DNA of 64,000 nucleotides, from contig NZ_FMZU01000008.1 in the NCBI RefSeq assembly GCF_900101545.1, forward strand, positions 124,001 to 188,000. The letters are read 5' to 3'. The position numbers and the translations under genes are program-made. The notes beneath the pieces are model-generated. The model did no database searches. It saw only the letters and a program-made list of their open reading frames with translations, and was not told the DNA's origin. Below, in pieces: positions 33,074-42,092 of this stretch. The stretch's first letter is position 1; each line of letters opens with the position of its first letter. The stretch comes from Variovorax sp. CF079. GTDB taxonomy: Bacteria > Pseudomonadota > Gammaproteobacteria > Burkholderiales > Burkholderiaceae_C.

Positions 33074-33579
33074 AATACCTTTCCGCCTACCCCGCAGACC
33101 TGCGCGCCCAGGTCGAGCATCTCATCGCACAGGGCAGGCTCGGCGACTTGCTGCTGAAGCGCTACGGCGGCGTGCACGATATCCGCACCGACCGCGCGCT
33201 CTACGACTACGTGAGCGGCCTCAAGAACGAGTTTCTGCGCAATGCCGAACCGCTGTCCAAGGTGGCTTTCGACAACAAGCTGCACGTGATCCGCAACGCG
33301 CTCGGCACCCACACGACCATCTCGCGCGTGCAGGGCAGCAAGCTCAAGGCAAAGCGCGAGATCCGGGTTGCGAGCCTGTTCAAGGAGGTGCCGATCGAAT
33401 GGCTGCGCATGATCGTCGTGCACGAGCTGGCACACCTGAAGGAGCGCGAGCATGACAAGGCCTTCTATCAGCTCTGCGCCCACATGGAGCCGGACTATCA
33501 CCAACTCGAGTTCGACCTGCGCCTCTATCTGACGCACCTCGAAAGCGGTGGCCAGCGGCTCTGGTCGCCCGAAGTCTAG
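33070..33579 (+). CDS. YgjP-like zinc metallopeptidase domain protein
   Basis: 169 residues with the zinc protease motif HELAH (118-122; Glu119 catalytic) followed by EHDKAFYQLCAHMEPDY, the pattern of the YgjP/M48-like (DUF45) family. An N-terminal part of about 90 residues is family-typical. No signal peptide or membrane segment, so cytosolic. Its start overlaps the Hsp70-like gene stop (ATGA), and its TAG shares the palindrome CTAG with the stop of nagZ on the other strand. Confidence 0.85.
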   Translation: MKYLSAYPADLRAQVEHLIAQGRLGDLLLKRYGGVHDIRTDRALYDYVSGLKNEFLRNAEPLSKVAFDNKLHVIRNALGTHTTISRVQGSKLKAKREIRVASLFKEVPIEWLRMIVVHELAHLKEREHDKAFYQLCAHMEPDYHQLEFDLRLYLTHLESGGQRLWSPEV

Positions 33580-34652
33580 GGACGCGGAAGCATCGCCGCG
33601 GCGCGCCGGTAGGCCGGCGACTGCATGAGCGCGCCCCAATCGAGCGCCGGTGCACGTGGCAGGAGGCTGCGCCGGCGCGCCTCGCTGGCCGCATCCGGCT
33701 GCCAGCGGCCGCTGCGTCGGGCAGCGGCGAAGCCATCGAGCACTTCGTCGAGCACCGTGCTCTCGCCCACGCTCTGATTGCACAGCAGCGCGAGGTCGCA
33801 GCCGGCCTCGAGCGCAGCGAGCGCCGCTTCGGTGTAGCTCAGCAGCTCGCCCTCGATATGACGTGCGGCCTCCATGCTGAGGTCGTCGCTGAACACGGCG
33901 CCATCGAACCCCAGCTTGGCGCGCAGGATCTGCTGCAGCCATTTCGACGAAAAACCTGCGGGCCGGGCATCGACCTTGGGGTAGATCACGTGCGCCGGCA
34001 TCACCGCCCCGAGCGTGCCGTTCAACCAGTCATAGGGTCGTGCGTCGTCGGCCAGGATGGCCTTGAGGCTGCGCCGGTCTATTGGAATCGCGACATGCGA
34101 GTCGGCCTTGACGAAACCATGGCCGGGGAAATGCTTGCCGCAATTGGCCATGCCCGCTTGCAAAAGTCCATGCGCCAGGCTTCGCGCGAGCAGCGCGACG
34201 ACGCGCGGATCGCGATGGAAGCTGCGATCGCCGATCACGCTGCTTTCGCCGTAATCCAGATCGAGCACGGGCGTGAAACTGAAGTCGACGCCGCAGGCGC
34301 GGAGCTCGCCCGCAAGCACATGGCCGCAGGCGACCGCAACCTGGGCGGCGCGCAAGGGTTCGCTCAGCCAAAGTTCCCCCAGCACGCGCATGGACGGCAG
34401 CCGCGTGAAGCCGTCGCTGCGAAAGCGCTGCACGCGGCCGCCCTCGTGATCGACGCAAATGAGGATGTCGGGCCGGAGTGCCTTGATCTCGGCATTGAGG
34501 GCGCTCATCTGTGCGCGGTCCTGCCAGTTGCGTGCGAAATGGATCACGCCGCCCACCAGCGGATGCGCAAGACGGCGGCGATCGGCCGCGTTCAGTTCGG
34601 TGCCCGCGACGTCGATGATCAGCGGGGCATGCAGTACGTTGTTGGCCGTCAT
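33576..34652 (-). CDS. nagZ: Beta-N-acetylhexosaminidase (NagZ)
   Basis: Cytosolic glycoside hydrolase family 3 enzyme that removes GlcNAc from anhydro-muropeptides in peptidoglycan recycling. It has 358 residues. [14 protein letters not shown] near 165 contains the catalytic His/Asp loop typical of NagZ, the nucleophile is the Asp in [11 protein letters not shown], and the substrate region is [13 protein letters not shown] near 63. The start overlaps the acpS stop as ATGA. It is the last gene of the lepA-to-nagZ minus-strand run. Confidence 0.95.
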   Translation of the reverse strand: MTANNVLHAPLIIDVAGTELNAADRRRLAHPLVGGVIHFARNWQDRAQMSALNAEIKALRPDILICVDHEGGRVQRFRSDGFTRLPSMRVLGELWLSEPLRAAQVAVACGHVLAGELRACGVDFSFTPVLDLDYGESSVIGDRSFHRDPRVVALLARSLAHGLLQAGMANCGKHFPGHGFVKADSHVAIPIDRRSLKAILADDARPYDWLNGTLGAVMPAHVIYPKVDARPAGFSSKWLQQILRAKLGFDGAVFSDDLSMEAARHIEGELLSYTEAALAALEAGCDLALLCNQSVGESTVLDEVLDGFAAARRSGRWQPDAASEARRRSLLPRAPALDWGALMQSPAYRRAAAMLPRP

Positions 34653-35044
34653 TTCTTGCGTTCGACCACGACGAAGCTCGCCGCGTAGTCGGTCTCGTCG
34701 GTCACGGTCACGTGCGCCATCAGATGCTCGGCCTCGAACCACTCCTTCAGCACGCCGTGGAGCACGATCACGGGCTTGCCGCTGCGCTGGTTCGCGATCT
34801 CGCACAGCCGCCAGCTCATCGGCATGCGCATGCCCTTGCCGATGGCCTTGCTGAAAGCCTCCTTGGCGGAAAAGCGCGTGGCCAGGTAGCGCAATCCGCG
34901 CTTCGGCCAGCGGGCGCTGCGCGCGCGCCAGACTTCGAGCTCGGCGTCGCTCAGCACACGCTGCGCGAAACGCTCGCCCTGGCGCTCGAAGGTCGCCTCG
35001 ATGCGGCGGATGTCGCAGATGTCGGTGCCGATGCCGTAAATCAT
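34649..35044 (-). CDS. acpS: Holo-[acyl-carrier-protein] synthase
   Basis: Transfers 4'-phosphopantetheine from CoA to acyl carrier protein (acpP at 47870 in this window). It has 131 residues. The magnesium/CoA motifs are [14 protein letters not shown] (3-16) and [18 protein letters not shown] (near 52). Unlike its neighbours, the upstream gap to pdxJ is 86 bp and holds a repeat whose own reading frame ends on the acpS start (ATGA). Confidence 0.96.
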   Translation of the reverse strand: MIYGIGTDICDIRRIEATFERQGERFAQRVLSDAELEVWRARSARWPKRGLRYLATRFSAKEAFSKAIGKGMRMPMSWRLCEIANQRSGKPVIVLHGVLKEWFEAEHLMAHVTVTDETDYAASFVVVERKK

Positions 35045-35130
35045 TTCAGCACCCGCCCGGCCGCCCGAAGGGTGCTGAGCGCCCCCTCGGGGGGCAGCGA
35101 GTACACGAAGTGACGAGCGTGGGGGCCCAT
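35041..35130 (-). repeat. Intergenic repeat with a 29-codon ORF bridging pdxJ and acpS
   Basis: It contains two perfect inverted repeats: TCAGCACCC/GGGTGCTGA (35046-35078) and GCCCCC/GGGGGC (35081-35094). I recall near-identical intergenic copies throughout Variovorax and relatives; no second copy is seen here. On the minus strand it is an open frame that begins with ATG directly after the pdxJ TAA and ends in a TGA overlapping the acpS ATG. It reads [16 protein letters not shown] at its start. Whether the peptide is made is unknown. Confidence 0.6.
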
Positions 35131-35874
35131 TTACGTAGCCTCTTGGATGCAGCGCAGATAGTCCTTGGTGGCCGCGGCGTAGCCGAGCTCTAAGGCGTCA
35201 GAAACGAAGGCATGGCCAATCGAGACCTCGCGCACGTTGGGCACGGCCCGCAGGAATTCCGTGAGGTTGTCCCGGCTCAGGTCGTGACCGGCGTTGACTT
35301 CGAGACCGGCGGCCTGCGCGGCGCGCGCCGCCTGCACGTAGAGTTGCAGCACGGCATCCGCCCTGGAAGTGCCGCGCGAGGAGGCATAGCCTTCGGTGTA
35401 GAGCTCGATGCGATCGGCGCCGGCCGCCTTGGCCGCCGCCATCATGTCGGGCTCCGGATCCATGAACAGGCTCACGCGAACGCCCAGCGCCTTGGTTTCG
35501 GCGATCAGTGGGCGCAGTCGCTCGGCGTCGTAAGGAAAATTCCAGCCGTGGTCGCTGGTCGACTGGGTTTCGCTGTCGGGCACGAAAGTGGCCTGGTGCG
35601 GGCGCAGCTCGCGCACGAAATCCATCAGGTTGTGGAAAGGGTTGCCCTCGATGTTGAACTCGGCCTGCGGCCAGTCCTTGGCCAGCAGCCCCGAGAGGTC
35701 ATGCACGTCCCGCGGGCGGATGTGGCGTTCGTCCGGCCTGGGGTGCACGGTGATGCCGTGCGCGCCGGCGTCCAGGCACAGCGCAGCGGCGAAGAGCACG
35801 CTCGGGATCCCGAGATGCCGGGTGTTGCGCACCAGCGCAACCTTGTTGAGATTGATCGACAGGGAAGTGCTCAT
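35131..35874 (-). CDS. pdxJ: Pyridoxine 5'-phosphate synthase
   Basis: Condenses 3-amino-2-oxopropyl phosphate and deoxyxylulose phosphate into pyridoxine phosphate, the last ring-forming step of vitamin B6 synthesis. It has 247 residues. The N-terminal [41 protein letters not shown], and [15 protein letters not shown] with the catalytic histidines are clear. The start overlaps the recO stop (ATGA). Linkage recO-pdxJ-acpS is widespread in proteobacteria. Confidence 0.97.
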   Translation of the reverse strand: MSTSLSINLNKVALVRNTRHLGIPSVLFAAALCLDAGAHGITVHPRPDERHIRPRDVHDLSGLLAKDWPQAEFNIEGNPFHNLMDFVRELRPHQATFVPDSETQSTSDHGWNFPYDAERLRPLIAETKALGVRVSLFMDPEPDMMAAAKAAGADRIELYTEGYASSRGTSRADAVLQLYVQAARAAQAAGLEVNAGHDLSRDNLTEFLRAVPNVREVSIGHAFVSDALELGYAAATKDYLRCIQEAT

Positions 35875-36644
35875 AGGGCTTGCAAATCTCTCATCATCTG
35901 GCGCGTGCGCAGCATGCTCACGCCGCAATGGTAGTTGAGCAGCGTGCGCAGCTGGTTGCGCAAGGCACTGTTGGTGCCGGCGTTCATCAGGGCGACCAGG
36001 CGCAGCGTGGCGGGGAACGGCGCTCGGTCCCCGAGCGCGCGCTCCAAGGCCTGCCATTCGGCGCCGCTCAACGCGGCTTCGTCGTCGGCAGCCTGGCGCA
36101 GGCCCGCTTCGGGCACCAGGGTGTAGCGCATCTCGGCCTGCAGCGGCGCCAGCGTGAGGGTCTGGGCATCGAGCGCCGGCAGCAGTCCGACCTCGCGCAG
36201 CAGCAGAAGCTCGAAGGCGCGCAGCGCCGCCGCCTGGGTGGCGGCCTGGGCGTCCGCATGGTCGCCCGCCAGCACCTGCACCGCACCGGCATAGGCGTCG
36301 AACAGCGCCTCGTGCGCGTCGTCCCGGGCCAGCAAGCGCAGCAGGAGCTCGTTGAGGTAGTAGCCCGACAGCAGGGCCTCGCCGGTCGGCATCACGTGGC
36401 CGCCCATCCATTCGGCGGCCTTGAGCGTGCGGATCTCGGCGTCGCCGCCGTAGGAAAGCTGCAGCGGCTGCAGCGGCAGCAGCACCGGGCGAAAGTTGGA
36501 ACTGGGCCGCTTGGCGCCTTTCGCCACCAGCGCGATGCGGCCGTGATGGCGGGTGAAGACCTCGAGGATCAGGCTGGACTCGCTCCAGTCGTAGCGGTGG
36601 AGCACGTAGGCCGGCTCGTGCGAAATGCGGTGCGCGGCGGCCAT
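35871..36644 (-). CDS. recO: DNA repair protein RecO
   Basis: Recombination mediator that helps load RecA on single-stranded DNA with RecR. It has 257 residues. The N-terminal OB-fold (about 8-85: [26 protein letters not shown] in part, [11 protein letters not shown]) and a helical C-terminal domain are recognisable; the zinc-finger cysteines found in some RecO proteins are absent. It lies 30 bp after era and overlaps pdxJ by 4 bp. Confidence 0.94.
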   Translation of the reverse strand: MAAAHRISHEPAYVLHRYDWSESSLILEVFTRHHGRIALVAKGAKRPSSNFRPVLLPLQPLQLSYGGDAEIRTLKAAEWMGGHVMPTGEALLSGYYLNELLLRLLARDDAHEALFDAYAGAVQVLAGDHADAQAATQAAALRAFELLLLREVGLLPALDAQTLTLAPLQAEMRYTLVPEAGLRQAADDEAALSGAEWQALERALGDRAPFPATLRLVALMNAGTNSALRNQLRTLLNYHCGVSMLRTRQMMRDLQAL

Positions 36645-36674
36645 CTCAGCCTCCCACGCTGGCCAACGGATGAC

Positions 36675-37643
36675 TCACTCGTAGCCGAAGGAGCGGACGC
36701 GAGCCTCGTCGTCCGCCCACCCGGAACGCACCTTGACCCAGAGTTCCAGGAACACCTTGGCATCCGCCAGCTTCTCGAGCTCCTGCCGCGTCTCGGTGCC
36801 GATGCGCTTGATGCGTTCGCCCTTGTCGCCGATCACCATCGCCTTGTGGCCGTCGCGCTCGACGACGATCGTGGCGGCGATCCGCAGCAGGCGCTTCTGG
36901 CCCTTGCGCGCAGGCGGCTCTTCCTCGAACTTGTCGATCACGACGGTCGAGGTGTAGGGCAGCTCGTCGCCGGTGAGGCGGAACAGCTTTTCGCGCACCA
37001 GCTCGCTCGCGAGGAAGCGTTCGCTGCGATCGGTGAGTTCGTCTTCGGCATACCACCAAGCCTGCTCGGGCAGGTACTTTTCGCAAATGCCGAACAGGCG
37101 CTCGATGTCCTTCGGGTTCTTGGCCGACATGGGGACGAACTCGGCGAAGGCGTGTTTCTGCTGCATCGTCTGCAACCAAGGCGCGATGTCGCCCCGGCGA
37201 TGCACGTTGTCGAGCTTGTTGGCGATCAGCACCGTCGGAATGCCGGCGCCGAGCAGCTTGAGCACGCGTTCGTCGGCCGGCGTGAAGCTGCCGGCTTCCA
37301 CCACGAACAGGATCAGGTCCACGTCCGACACCGCGCCCACCACCGTCTTGTTGAGGGACCGATTGAGCGCGTTGGCGTGCAGCGTCTGGAAGCCAGGCGT
37401 ATCGACGAAGACGAACTGCGTCGACCCCAGCGTGCGCATGCCGGTGATGCGGTGGCGCGTGGTCTGCGCCTTGCGCGAGGTGATGCTGATCTTCTGGCCA
37501 ACCAGCGCGTTCAGCAAGGTCGACTTGCCGACGTTGGGCTTGCCGACGATGGCCACCAGGCCGCAGCGCTGCGAAGGATTCGGCCCCGCGGCGTCCTCGC
37601 CCTCCGCGGGGGGTATGGTGAGGGAATCGATGGGGTCGTTCAT
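36675..37643 (-). CDS. era: GTPase Era
   Basis: Essential GTPase that binds the 3' end of 16S rRNA in 30S ribosome assembly. It has 322 residues. G1 is [10 protein letters not shown] (33-42), G3 is [10 protein letters not shown]4 is IANKLDNV, and the C-terminal KH domain has [14 protein letters not shown] near 275. The N-terminal 25 residues are a disordered extension. The start overlaps the rnc stop (ATGA), the usual rnc-era pairing. Confidence 0.97.
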   Translation of the reverse strand: MNDPIDSLTIPPAEGEDAAGPNPSQRCGLVAIVGKPNVGKSTLLNALVGQKISITSRKAQTTRHRITGMRTLGSTQFVFVDTPGFQTLHANALNRSLNKTVVGAVSDVDLILFVVEAGSFTPADERVLKLLGAGIPTVLIANKLDNVHRRGDIAPWLQTMQQKHAFAEFVPMSAKNPKDIERLFGICEKYLPEQAWWYAEDELTDRSERFLASELVREKLFRLTGDELPYTSTVVIDKFEEEPPARKGQKRLLRIAATIVVERDGHKAMVIGDKGERIKRIGTETRQELEKLADAKVFLELWVKVRSGWADDEARVRSFGYE

Positions 37644-38341
37644 TGGGGTGCCTTTGCCGCGCCGCGCGCCTTGAGCCGGATCAACATGGCCGCCGCGGCG
37701 GCCTGCTCACCGGCGCGGCGCGAGCCGCCGATGCCGCGTTCGCTGAGGCCCAGATCGGGCACCGCGCATTCGACATCGAAAGTCTGTTTGTGCGCCGCGC
37801 CCAGCGTGCCGACCACGCGATAGACCGGCAGCTTCATTTTCTGACCCTGCAGCCATTCCTGCAATTCGGTCTTCGGGTCCTTGGCCACCGCCTCCATGCG
37901 CGGCGTGATCGCCACCGATTCGTAGAGCCGGCGCACCAGCGCCTGCGCCGGGCCATAGCCGGCGTCGAGGTAGACGGCGCCGATCAGGGCCTCGAGCGCG
38001 TCGGCCAGGATCGAGGGCCGGTTCGGGCCACCCGAGCGCGCCTCGCCCTCGCCGAGCCGCAGCAGGGGGGACAGCGCGAGCTTGAGCGCCAGTTGGTGCA
38101 GCGTCTCCTGCTTGACCAGGTTGGCCCGCACGCGGGAGAGATCGCCTTCGGGCAATTCCGACAGGCGCTCGTAGAGAAGGTGGGCGACGGCCAGGTTCAG
38201 CACCGAATCGCCCAGGAACTCGAGCCGCTCGTTGTGGTCGGCCGAAAAGCTGCGATGCGTCAGCGCAAGCTGGAGCAGCCGCGCGTCCGAGAACGAATGC
38301 TGGAGGCGCGCCTGCAACGCGGCAAGACCACCTTCGTTCAC
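37640..38341 (-). CDS. rnc: Ribonuclease III
   Basis: Double-strand-specific endoribonuclease for rRNA and mRNA processing. It has 233 residues. The catalytic signature is [17 protein letters not shown] (38-54), and the second acidic cluster is [16 protein letters not shown] (near 112). The double-stranded RNA-binding domain covers about 155-225 ([26 protein letters not shown]). It overlaps era and follows the DUF4845 gene by 51 bp. Confidence 0.97.
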   Translation of the reverse strand: MNEGGLAALQARLQHSFSDARLLQLALTHRSFSADHNERLEFLGDSVLNLAVAHLLYERLSELPEGDLSRVRANLVKQETLHQLALKLALSPLLRLGEGEARSGGPNRPSILADALEALIGAVYLDAGYGPAQALVRRLYESVAITPRMEAVAKDPKTELQEWLQGQKMKLPVYRVVGTLGAAHKQTFDVECAVPDLGLSERGIGGSRRAGEQAAAAAMLIRLKARGAAKAPQ

Positions 38342-38392
38342 AGTGCGGTCGACGCCGGGCCGGCGTGGGCGTGGGCGTGGGGGCGTTTCATC

Positions 38393-38752
38393 CTAGCGGG
38401 ACTGGCCCTTGTATTTCAGCAGCAGGAAAGCCGGGCCAAACAGATGAATTTCGCGCTCGTAGGAATAAGACACCACGACCTTGTCGCCGACCTTCTGCAC
38501 GTCGAGGTCCTTGCCGGTGACCGATTTGAAGTCGTCGATGGCCTGCGCACGATCGAAGATGGCACGGACTTCGGGCACTGTCGTGCCTTCCTTGGCCTTG
38601 TTGGCGGCCTTGTCGATCGCCTGGTATTCGATCAGGGTCGGGATCACCTGCGCGGCAACCACGCCCAGGCAGGCCAGCACGCCCGCGACGAACAGCAGCC
38701 CGATGAACGAGATGCCGCGCTGACCCCGTTTGGATTGACTTCTTGCTCTCAT
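38393..38752 (-). CDS. DUF4845 small membrane protein
   Basis: 119 residues with a basic N-terminus (MRARSQSKRGQRG), one membrane helix that resembles a pseudopilin segment (ISFIGLLFVAGVLACLGVVAAQ, about 14-35), and a C-terminal domain of about 80 residues facing the periplasm. This matches DUF4845, a family of unknown function commonly placed between lepB and rnc in betaproteobacteria and pseudomonads. Leader peptidase and membrane neighbours suggest envelope biogenesis, but no role is established. GAGGG precedes the ATG. Confidence 0.85.
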   Translation of the reverse strand: MRARSQSKRGQRGISFIGLLFVAGVLACLGVVAAQVIPTLIEYQAIDKAANKAKEGTTVPEVRAIFDRAQAIDDFKSVTGKDLDVQKVGDKVVVSYSYEREIHLFGPAFLLLKYKGQSR

Positions 38753-38781
38753 GCCCTCTATCCCTCGAATGAAAAGCTCGA

Positions 38782-39753
38782 TTATTGGAATCCGCCGATG
38801 CGCTTGAGATTGCCGAAATTCATCCAGACGAAGAAGGCCTTGCCCACGATGTTCTTGTCCGGAACGAAACCCCAATAGCGCGAGTCGAGCGAATTGTCGC
38901 GGTTGTCGCCCATCATGAAATACTGGCCCGCGGGCACCTTGCACACCACGCCCTCGACACTGTAGCGGCAATTTTCCTGATTCGGGAACGCCATGATCTC
39001 GACCTCCGAGAGTCCCGCGCGTCGAGTGTCGTCGTTGAGCAGCCTGTGCTCCTTGCCGCCCAGGTTCTCGGAATACTGCTTGAGGTAGCGCATCGCCTCC
39101 TCGTCGAAATAGTCGGGCACCGGCTGCTTGTTGACCGGCTGGCCATTGATGGTGAGCTTCTTATTGAGGTAGGCCACCTCGTCGCCGGGCACGCCGATCA
39201 CGCGCTTGATGTAGTCCATGCTCGGCTTGGGCGGGTAGCGGAACACCATCACGTCACCGCGCGCCGGCGGCGTGCCGTCGGTCATCTTGGTGTTGATGAC
39301 CGGCAGCCGCAGGCCGTAGGTGAACTTGTTCACCAGGATCAGGTCGCCGGTGAGCAGGGTCGGCATCATCGAGCCCGAAGGAATCTTGAAGGGTTCGAAC
39401 AGGAAGGAACGCAGCAGGAACACGGCCAGGATCACCGGGAACAGGCCCGCGGTCCAGTCGAGCCACCACGGCTGCATGACCAGACGCTCGCGTGCCTTGG
39501 TGTCCACGGTGTCGACCTGCGTGATGCCCTGGCGAGCCAGCTCTTCGCGGCGCTGGGCCAGCGATGCATCCAGCGCATCGGCTGCCTGCCGGCGCTTCGG
39601 CAGGAAATAGAAGCGCTCCGCCAGCCAGTAGAGGCCGGTGACGACGGTGGCCAGGAACAGCAGCAGCGCAAAGTTGCCTTCGACCGCGCCGAAGTACCAG
39701 GCACCGATATAGCCGACGAAAGCCGCGAGGATCAGGGAGGTGAGGAATGCCAT
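38782..39753 (-). CDS. lepB: Signal peptidase I
   Basis: Inner-membrane protease that removes Sec/Tat signal peptides. It has 323 residues with membrane helices at about 4-22 and 28-47 and another near 103-120. The catalytic serine is Ser128 in PSGSMMPTLL and the catalytic lysine is Lys183 in YIKRVIGVPGDE; MGDNRDNSLDSRYWG is also conserved. The start MAFLTSLIL lies 5 bp after the lepA stop. Confidence 0.97.
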   Translation of the reverse strand: MAFLTSLILAAFVGYIGAWYFGAVEGNFALLLFLATVVTGLYWLAERFYFLPKRRQAADALDASLAQRREELARQGITQVDTVDTKARERLVMQPWWLDWTAGLFPVILAVFLLRSFLFEPFKIPSGSMMPTLLTGDLILVNKFTYGLRLPVINTKMTDGTPPARGDVMVFRYPPKPSMDYIKRVIGVPGDEVAYLNKKLTINGQPVNKQPVPDYFDEEAMRYLKQYSENLGGKEHRLLNDDTRRAGLSEVEIMAFPNQENCRYSVEGVVCKVPAGQYFMMGDNRDNSLDSRYWGFVPDKNIVGKAFFVWMNFGNLKRIGGFQ

Positions 39754-39758
39754 TCTTC

Positions 39759-41570
39759 TTAGTCTTCGACTTGCAGGATGGCGAGGAAGGCCTCTTGCGG
39801 GACCTCGACCGAGCCGATCTGCTTCATTCTTTTTTTGCCCGCTTTCTGCTTCTCGAGCAGCTTCTTCTTGCGGGTGATATCGCCGCCGTAGCACTTGGCA
39901 AGCACGTTCTTGCGCAGCGCCTTGATTGTCTCACGCGCGATGATGTTGGCCCCGATGGCGGCCTGGATCGCGACGTCGAACATCTGGCGGCTGATGATCT
40001 CGCGCATCTTGGAAACGACCGCCCGGCCGCGGTACTGGCTCTGGCTGCGGTGCACGATGATCGACAGCGCATCGACCTTCTCGCCGTTGAGCAGGATGTC
40101 GACCTTCACGACATCCGAGGCGCGGTATTCCTTGAACTCGTAGTCCATCGACGCGTAGCCCCGGCTGACCGACTTCAGCTTGTCGAAGAAGTCCAGCACG
40201 ATCTCGCCGAGCGGCATCTCGTAGGTCAACATGACCTGCCGGCCGTGGTAGGCCATGTTCATCTGGACGCCGCGCTTCTGGTTGGCCAGCGTCATCACGG
40301 CGCCGACGTACTCCTGCGGCATGTACAGATGCACGGTGACGATCGGCTCGCGGATCTCCGACATCTTGCCGACGTCGGGCATCTTGGACGGGTTCTCGAC
40401 CATGATCACTTCGCCGTCGTTCTTCATGACCTGGTAGACCACGCTGGGCGCGGTCGTGATGAGGTCCTGGTCGAACTCGCGCTCGAGCCGCTCCTGCACG
40501 ATCTCCATGTGCAGCAGGCCGAGAAAGCCGCAACGGAAGCCGAAGCCCAGCGCCTGCGATACCTCCGGCTCGTAGTGCAGCGAGGAATCGTTGAGCTTGA
40601 GCTTCTCGAGCGCGTCGCGCAGCGAGTCGTACTCGCTGGCTTCCGTCGGGTAGAGGCCGGCGAACACCTGCGGCTGGATTTCCTTGAAGCCGGGCAAGGC
40701 CTCGGTGGCCGTGGCGGCCGCGCCGCCCGTCCCGGCCTTGATCAGCGTGACCGTGTCGCCCACCTTCGCCGCCTGCAACTCCTTGATGCCGGCGATGATG
40801 AAGCCCACCTCGCCCGCTTCGAGCGATTGGCGAACTTCGGTCGCCGGAGTGAACACGCCGAGGTTGTCGGCGTTGTAGGTCGCACCCGACGCCATCATCT
40901 TGATGCGTTCGCCTTTCGCGAGGCGACCGTCGACCACGCGCACGAGCATCACGACGCCCACATACGCGTCGAACCAACTGTCGACGATCATCGCCCGCAA
41001 TGCTGCGTCGGGGTTGCCTCGCGGCGCCGGCACCTTGGCCACGATGGCTTCGAGAATCTCGTCGATGCCCATGCCGGTCTTCGCCGAGCACGGGATCGCA
41101 TCGGTCGCATCGATGCCGATCACGTCTTCGATTTCGGATTTCGCGTTGTCGGGATCAGCCTGTGGCAGATCCATCTTGTTGAGCACCGGCACCACCTCGA
41201 CGCCGAGATCGAGCGCGGTGTAGCAGTTGGCAACGGTCTGCGCTTCGACGCCCTGGCTCGCGTCGACGACGAGCAGTGCGCCTTCGCATGCCGACAGCGA
41301 GCGGCTCACTTCATAAGAGAAGTCGACATGGCCCGGCGTGTCGATCAGATTGAGGTTGTAGACCTGCCCATCGCGCGCCTTGTAGTGCAATGCGGCGGTC
41401 TGTGCCTTGATGGTTATCCCACGCTCCTTCTCGATGTCCATCGAGTCGAGCACTTGCGCCTCCATCTCGCGTTCGGCGAGCCCGCCGCAGCGCTGGATCA
41501 AGCGGTCTGCAAGCGTTGACTTGCCATGATCGATGTGCGCAATGATCGAAAAGTTTCTGATGTGATTCAT
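39759..41570 (-). CDS. lepA: Elongation factor 4 (LepA)
   Basis: Translational GTPase linked to ribosome back-translocation and 30S assembly. It has 603 residues. Seen are the P-loop AHIDHGKST (10-18), switch region [17 protein letters not shown] (G3), NKMDLP (G4), and the LepA-specific C-terminal domain ending with [23 protein letters not shown] at 41570 (MNHIRNFS) is the standard start. No good Shine-Dalgarno sequence is visible, and an intrinsic terminator lies only about 56 bp upstream on the same strand. Confidence 0.97.
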   Translation of the reverse strand: MNHIRNFSIIAHIDHGKSTLADRLIQRCGGLAEREMEAQVLDSMDIEKERGITIKAQTAALHYKARDGQVYNLNLIDTPGHVDFSYEVSRSLSACEGALLVVDASQGVEAQTVANCYTALDLGVEVVPVLNKMDLPQADPDNAKSEIEDVIGIDATDAIPCSAKTGMGIDEILEAIVAKVPAPRGNPDAALRAMIVDSWFDAYVGVVMLVRVVDGRLAKGERIKMMASGATYNADNLGVFTPATEVRQSLEAGEVGFIIAGIKELQAAKVGDTVTLIKAGTGGAAATATEALPGFKEIQPQVFAGLYPTEASEYDSLRDALEKLKLNDSSLHYEPEVSQALGFGFRCGFLGLLHMEIVQERLEREFDQDLITTAPSVVYQVMKNDGEVIMVENPSKMPDVGKMSEIREPIVTVHLYMPQEYVGAVMTLANQKRGVQMNMAYHGRQVMLTYEMPLGEIVLDFFDKLKSVSRGYASMDYEFKEYRASDVVKVDILLNGEKVDALSIIVHRSQSQYRGRAVVSKMREIISRQMFDVAIQAAIGANIIARETIKALRKNVLAKCYGGDITRKKKLLEKQKAGKKRMKQIGSVEVPQEAFLAILQVED

Positions 41571-41625
41571 CAACGGGAACGCTTAAGTACTTGAATTGGC
41601 TCGTGCGCAGAAGGCGACAGGCAAG

Positions 41626-41657
41626 AAAAAAGGGCGCGTCCGCAAGAGACGCGCCCT
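41626..41657 (-). terminator. Intrinsic terminator upstream of lepA
   Basis: On the minus strand a perfect 10-bp stem AGGGCGCGTC/GACGCGCCCT with a 7-base loop runs into six T. It stops transcripts heading towards lepA, with no recognised gene directly upstream, so it ends either a short RNA or an attenuated lepA leader. Confidence 0.85.
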
Positions 41658-41696
41658 GAACCAACAAGCAATGGCAACTGCAGTAGTTGGAACTTC

Positions 41697-41702
41697 ATTG
41701 TA
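41697..41702 (-). promoter_or_regulatory. Candidate -10 element
   Basis: TACAAT on the minus strand, preceded by GCC, about 40 bp before the terminator stem. It would start an RNA of roughly 60-65 nt ending at that terminator. A matching -35 is not clear. Confidence 0.3.
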
Positions 41703-41783
41703 GGCAAAAAGGGGGGCGCGTACAGACAGGCCAAGGCCCCGGAACGGTCGTTGCAGGTCAGCAACATGGAACTTATAAACAAC

Positions 41784-41792
41784 TTATCCACA
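41784..41792 (+). other. DnaA-box match
   Basis: TTATCCACA matches the strict DnaA-box consensus. Two looser TGTGG-containing sites lie within 50 bp (41821-41836). No origin genes are nearby, so this is at most a titration or regulatory site. Confidence 0.35.
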
Positions 41793-41889
41793 GAATCGGT
41801 GGATCGATTTCTTAACAACTTGTGGGCGATCTGTGGAGCATCGGTGGACGGCCGAGAGGAATCTCGCATCGTGAAGAAGCCTGTCCGGC

Positions 41890-41940
41890 TTATGCGTCGA
41901 CCTCTGGCCGATGAGGCCGTATTCTACTGAAAATCATCAT
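41890..41940 (-). CDS. Possible 16-residue micro-ORF (leader peptide or small protein)
   Basis: The minus strand carries a perfect AAGGAGG (41944-41950), then CTA, then two ATG codons; the second is at the ideal 6-base spacing. The frame reads MMIFSRIRPHRPEVDA and stops at TAA. It lies in the AT-richer part of the 522-bp gap before lepA. Directly upstream is the inverted repeat TTAGT-8 bp-ACTAA (41956-41973). No homolog is recognised. The strength of the ribosome site, better than that of most genes here, is the main support. Confidence 0.4.
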   Translation of the reverse strand: MMIFSRIRPHRPEVDA

Positions 41941-42037
41941 TAGCCTCCTTATAAGTTAGTAAACGCAAACTAATTTAAGGGCCTCGAGGTGCCAAAAAAA
42001 TTTTGTTTCGGCGGTTGCCAGAATGCGAAAGCGGCCG

Positions 42038-42071
42038 AAAAAAAGCCCCAAACCCGAGTGCCGGGTGGGGC
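42038..42071 (-). terminator. Intrinsic terminator after htrA
   Basis: On the minus strand GCCCCA pairs with TGGGGC, with an inner CCCG/CGGG helix and a 5-base loop, and is followed by seven T. It lies 22 bp after the htrA stop and ends the sigma-E operon transcript. Confidence 0.88.
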
Positions 42072-42092
42072 CACTTGACGCCAAGCGCCAGA

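Larger units (their letters stand above)
41571..42092. other. 522-bp gap between lepA and htrA
   Basis: From right to left it holds the htrA terminator (42038-42071), an AT-rich stretch with an inverted repeat (41956-41973), the micro-ORF, a DnaA-box match, a -10-like hexamer and a second terminator (41626-41657). A longer frame at 41570-41869 on the minus strand has no ribosome site or protein-like composition and is not called. Confidence 0.6.

Noticed and set aside
38342..38392. GTGGGC-type tandem hexamers before the rnc start as a repeat element
   Set aside because: Only about three imperfect units; ordinary in GC-rich sequence.
41570..41869. A 99-codon minus-strand frame before lepA
   Set aside because: No ribosome site, odd composition, and it crosses the intrinsic terminator at 41626-41657.
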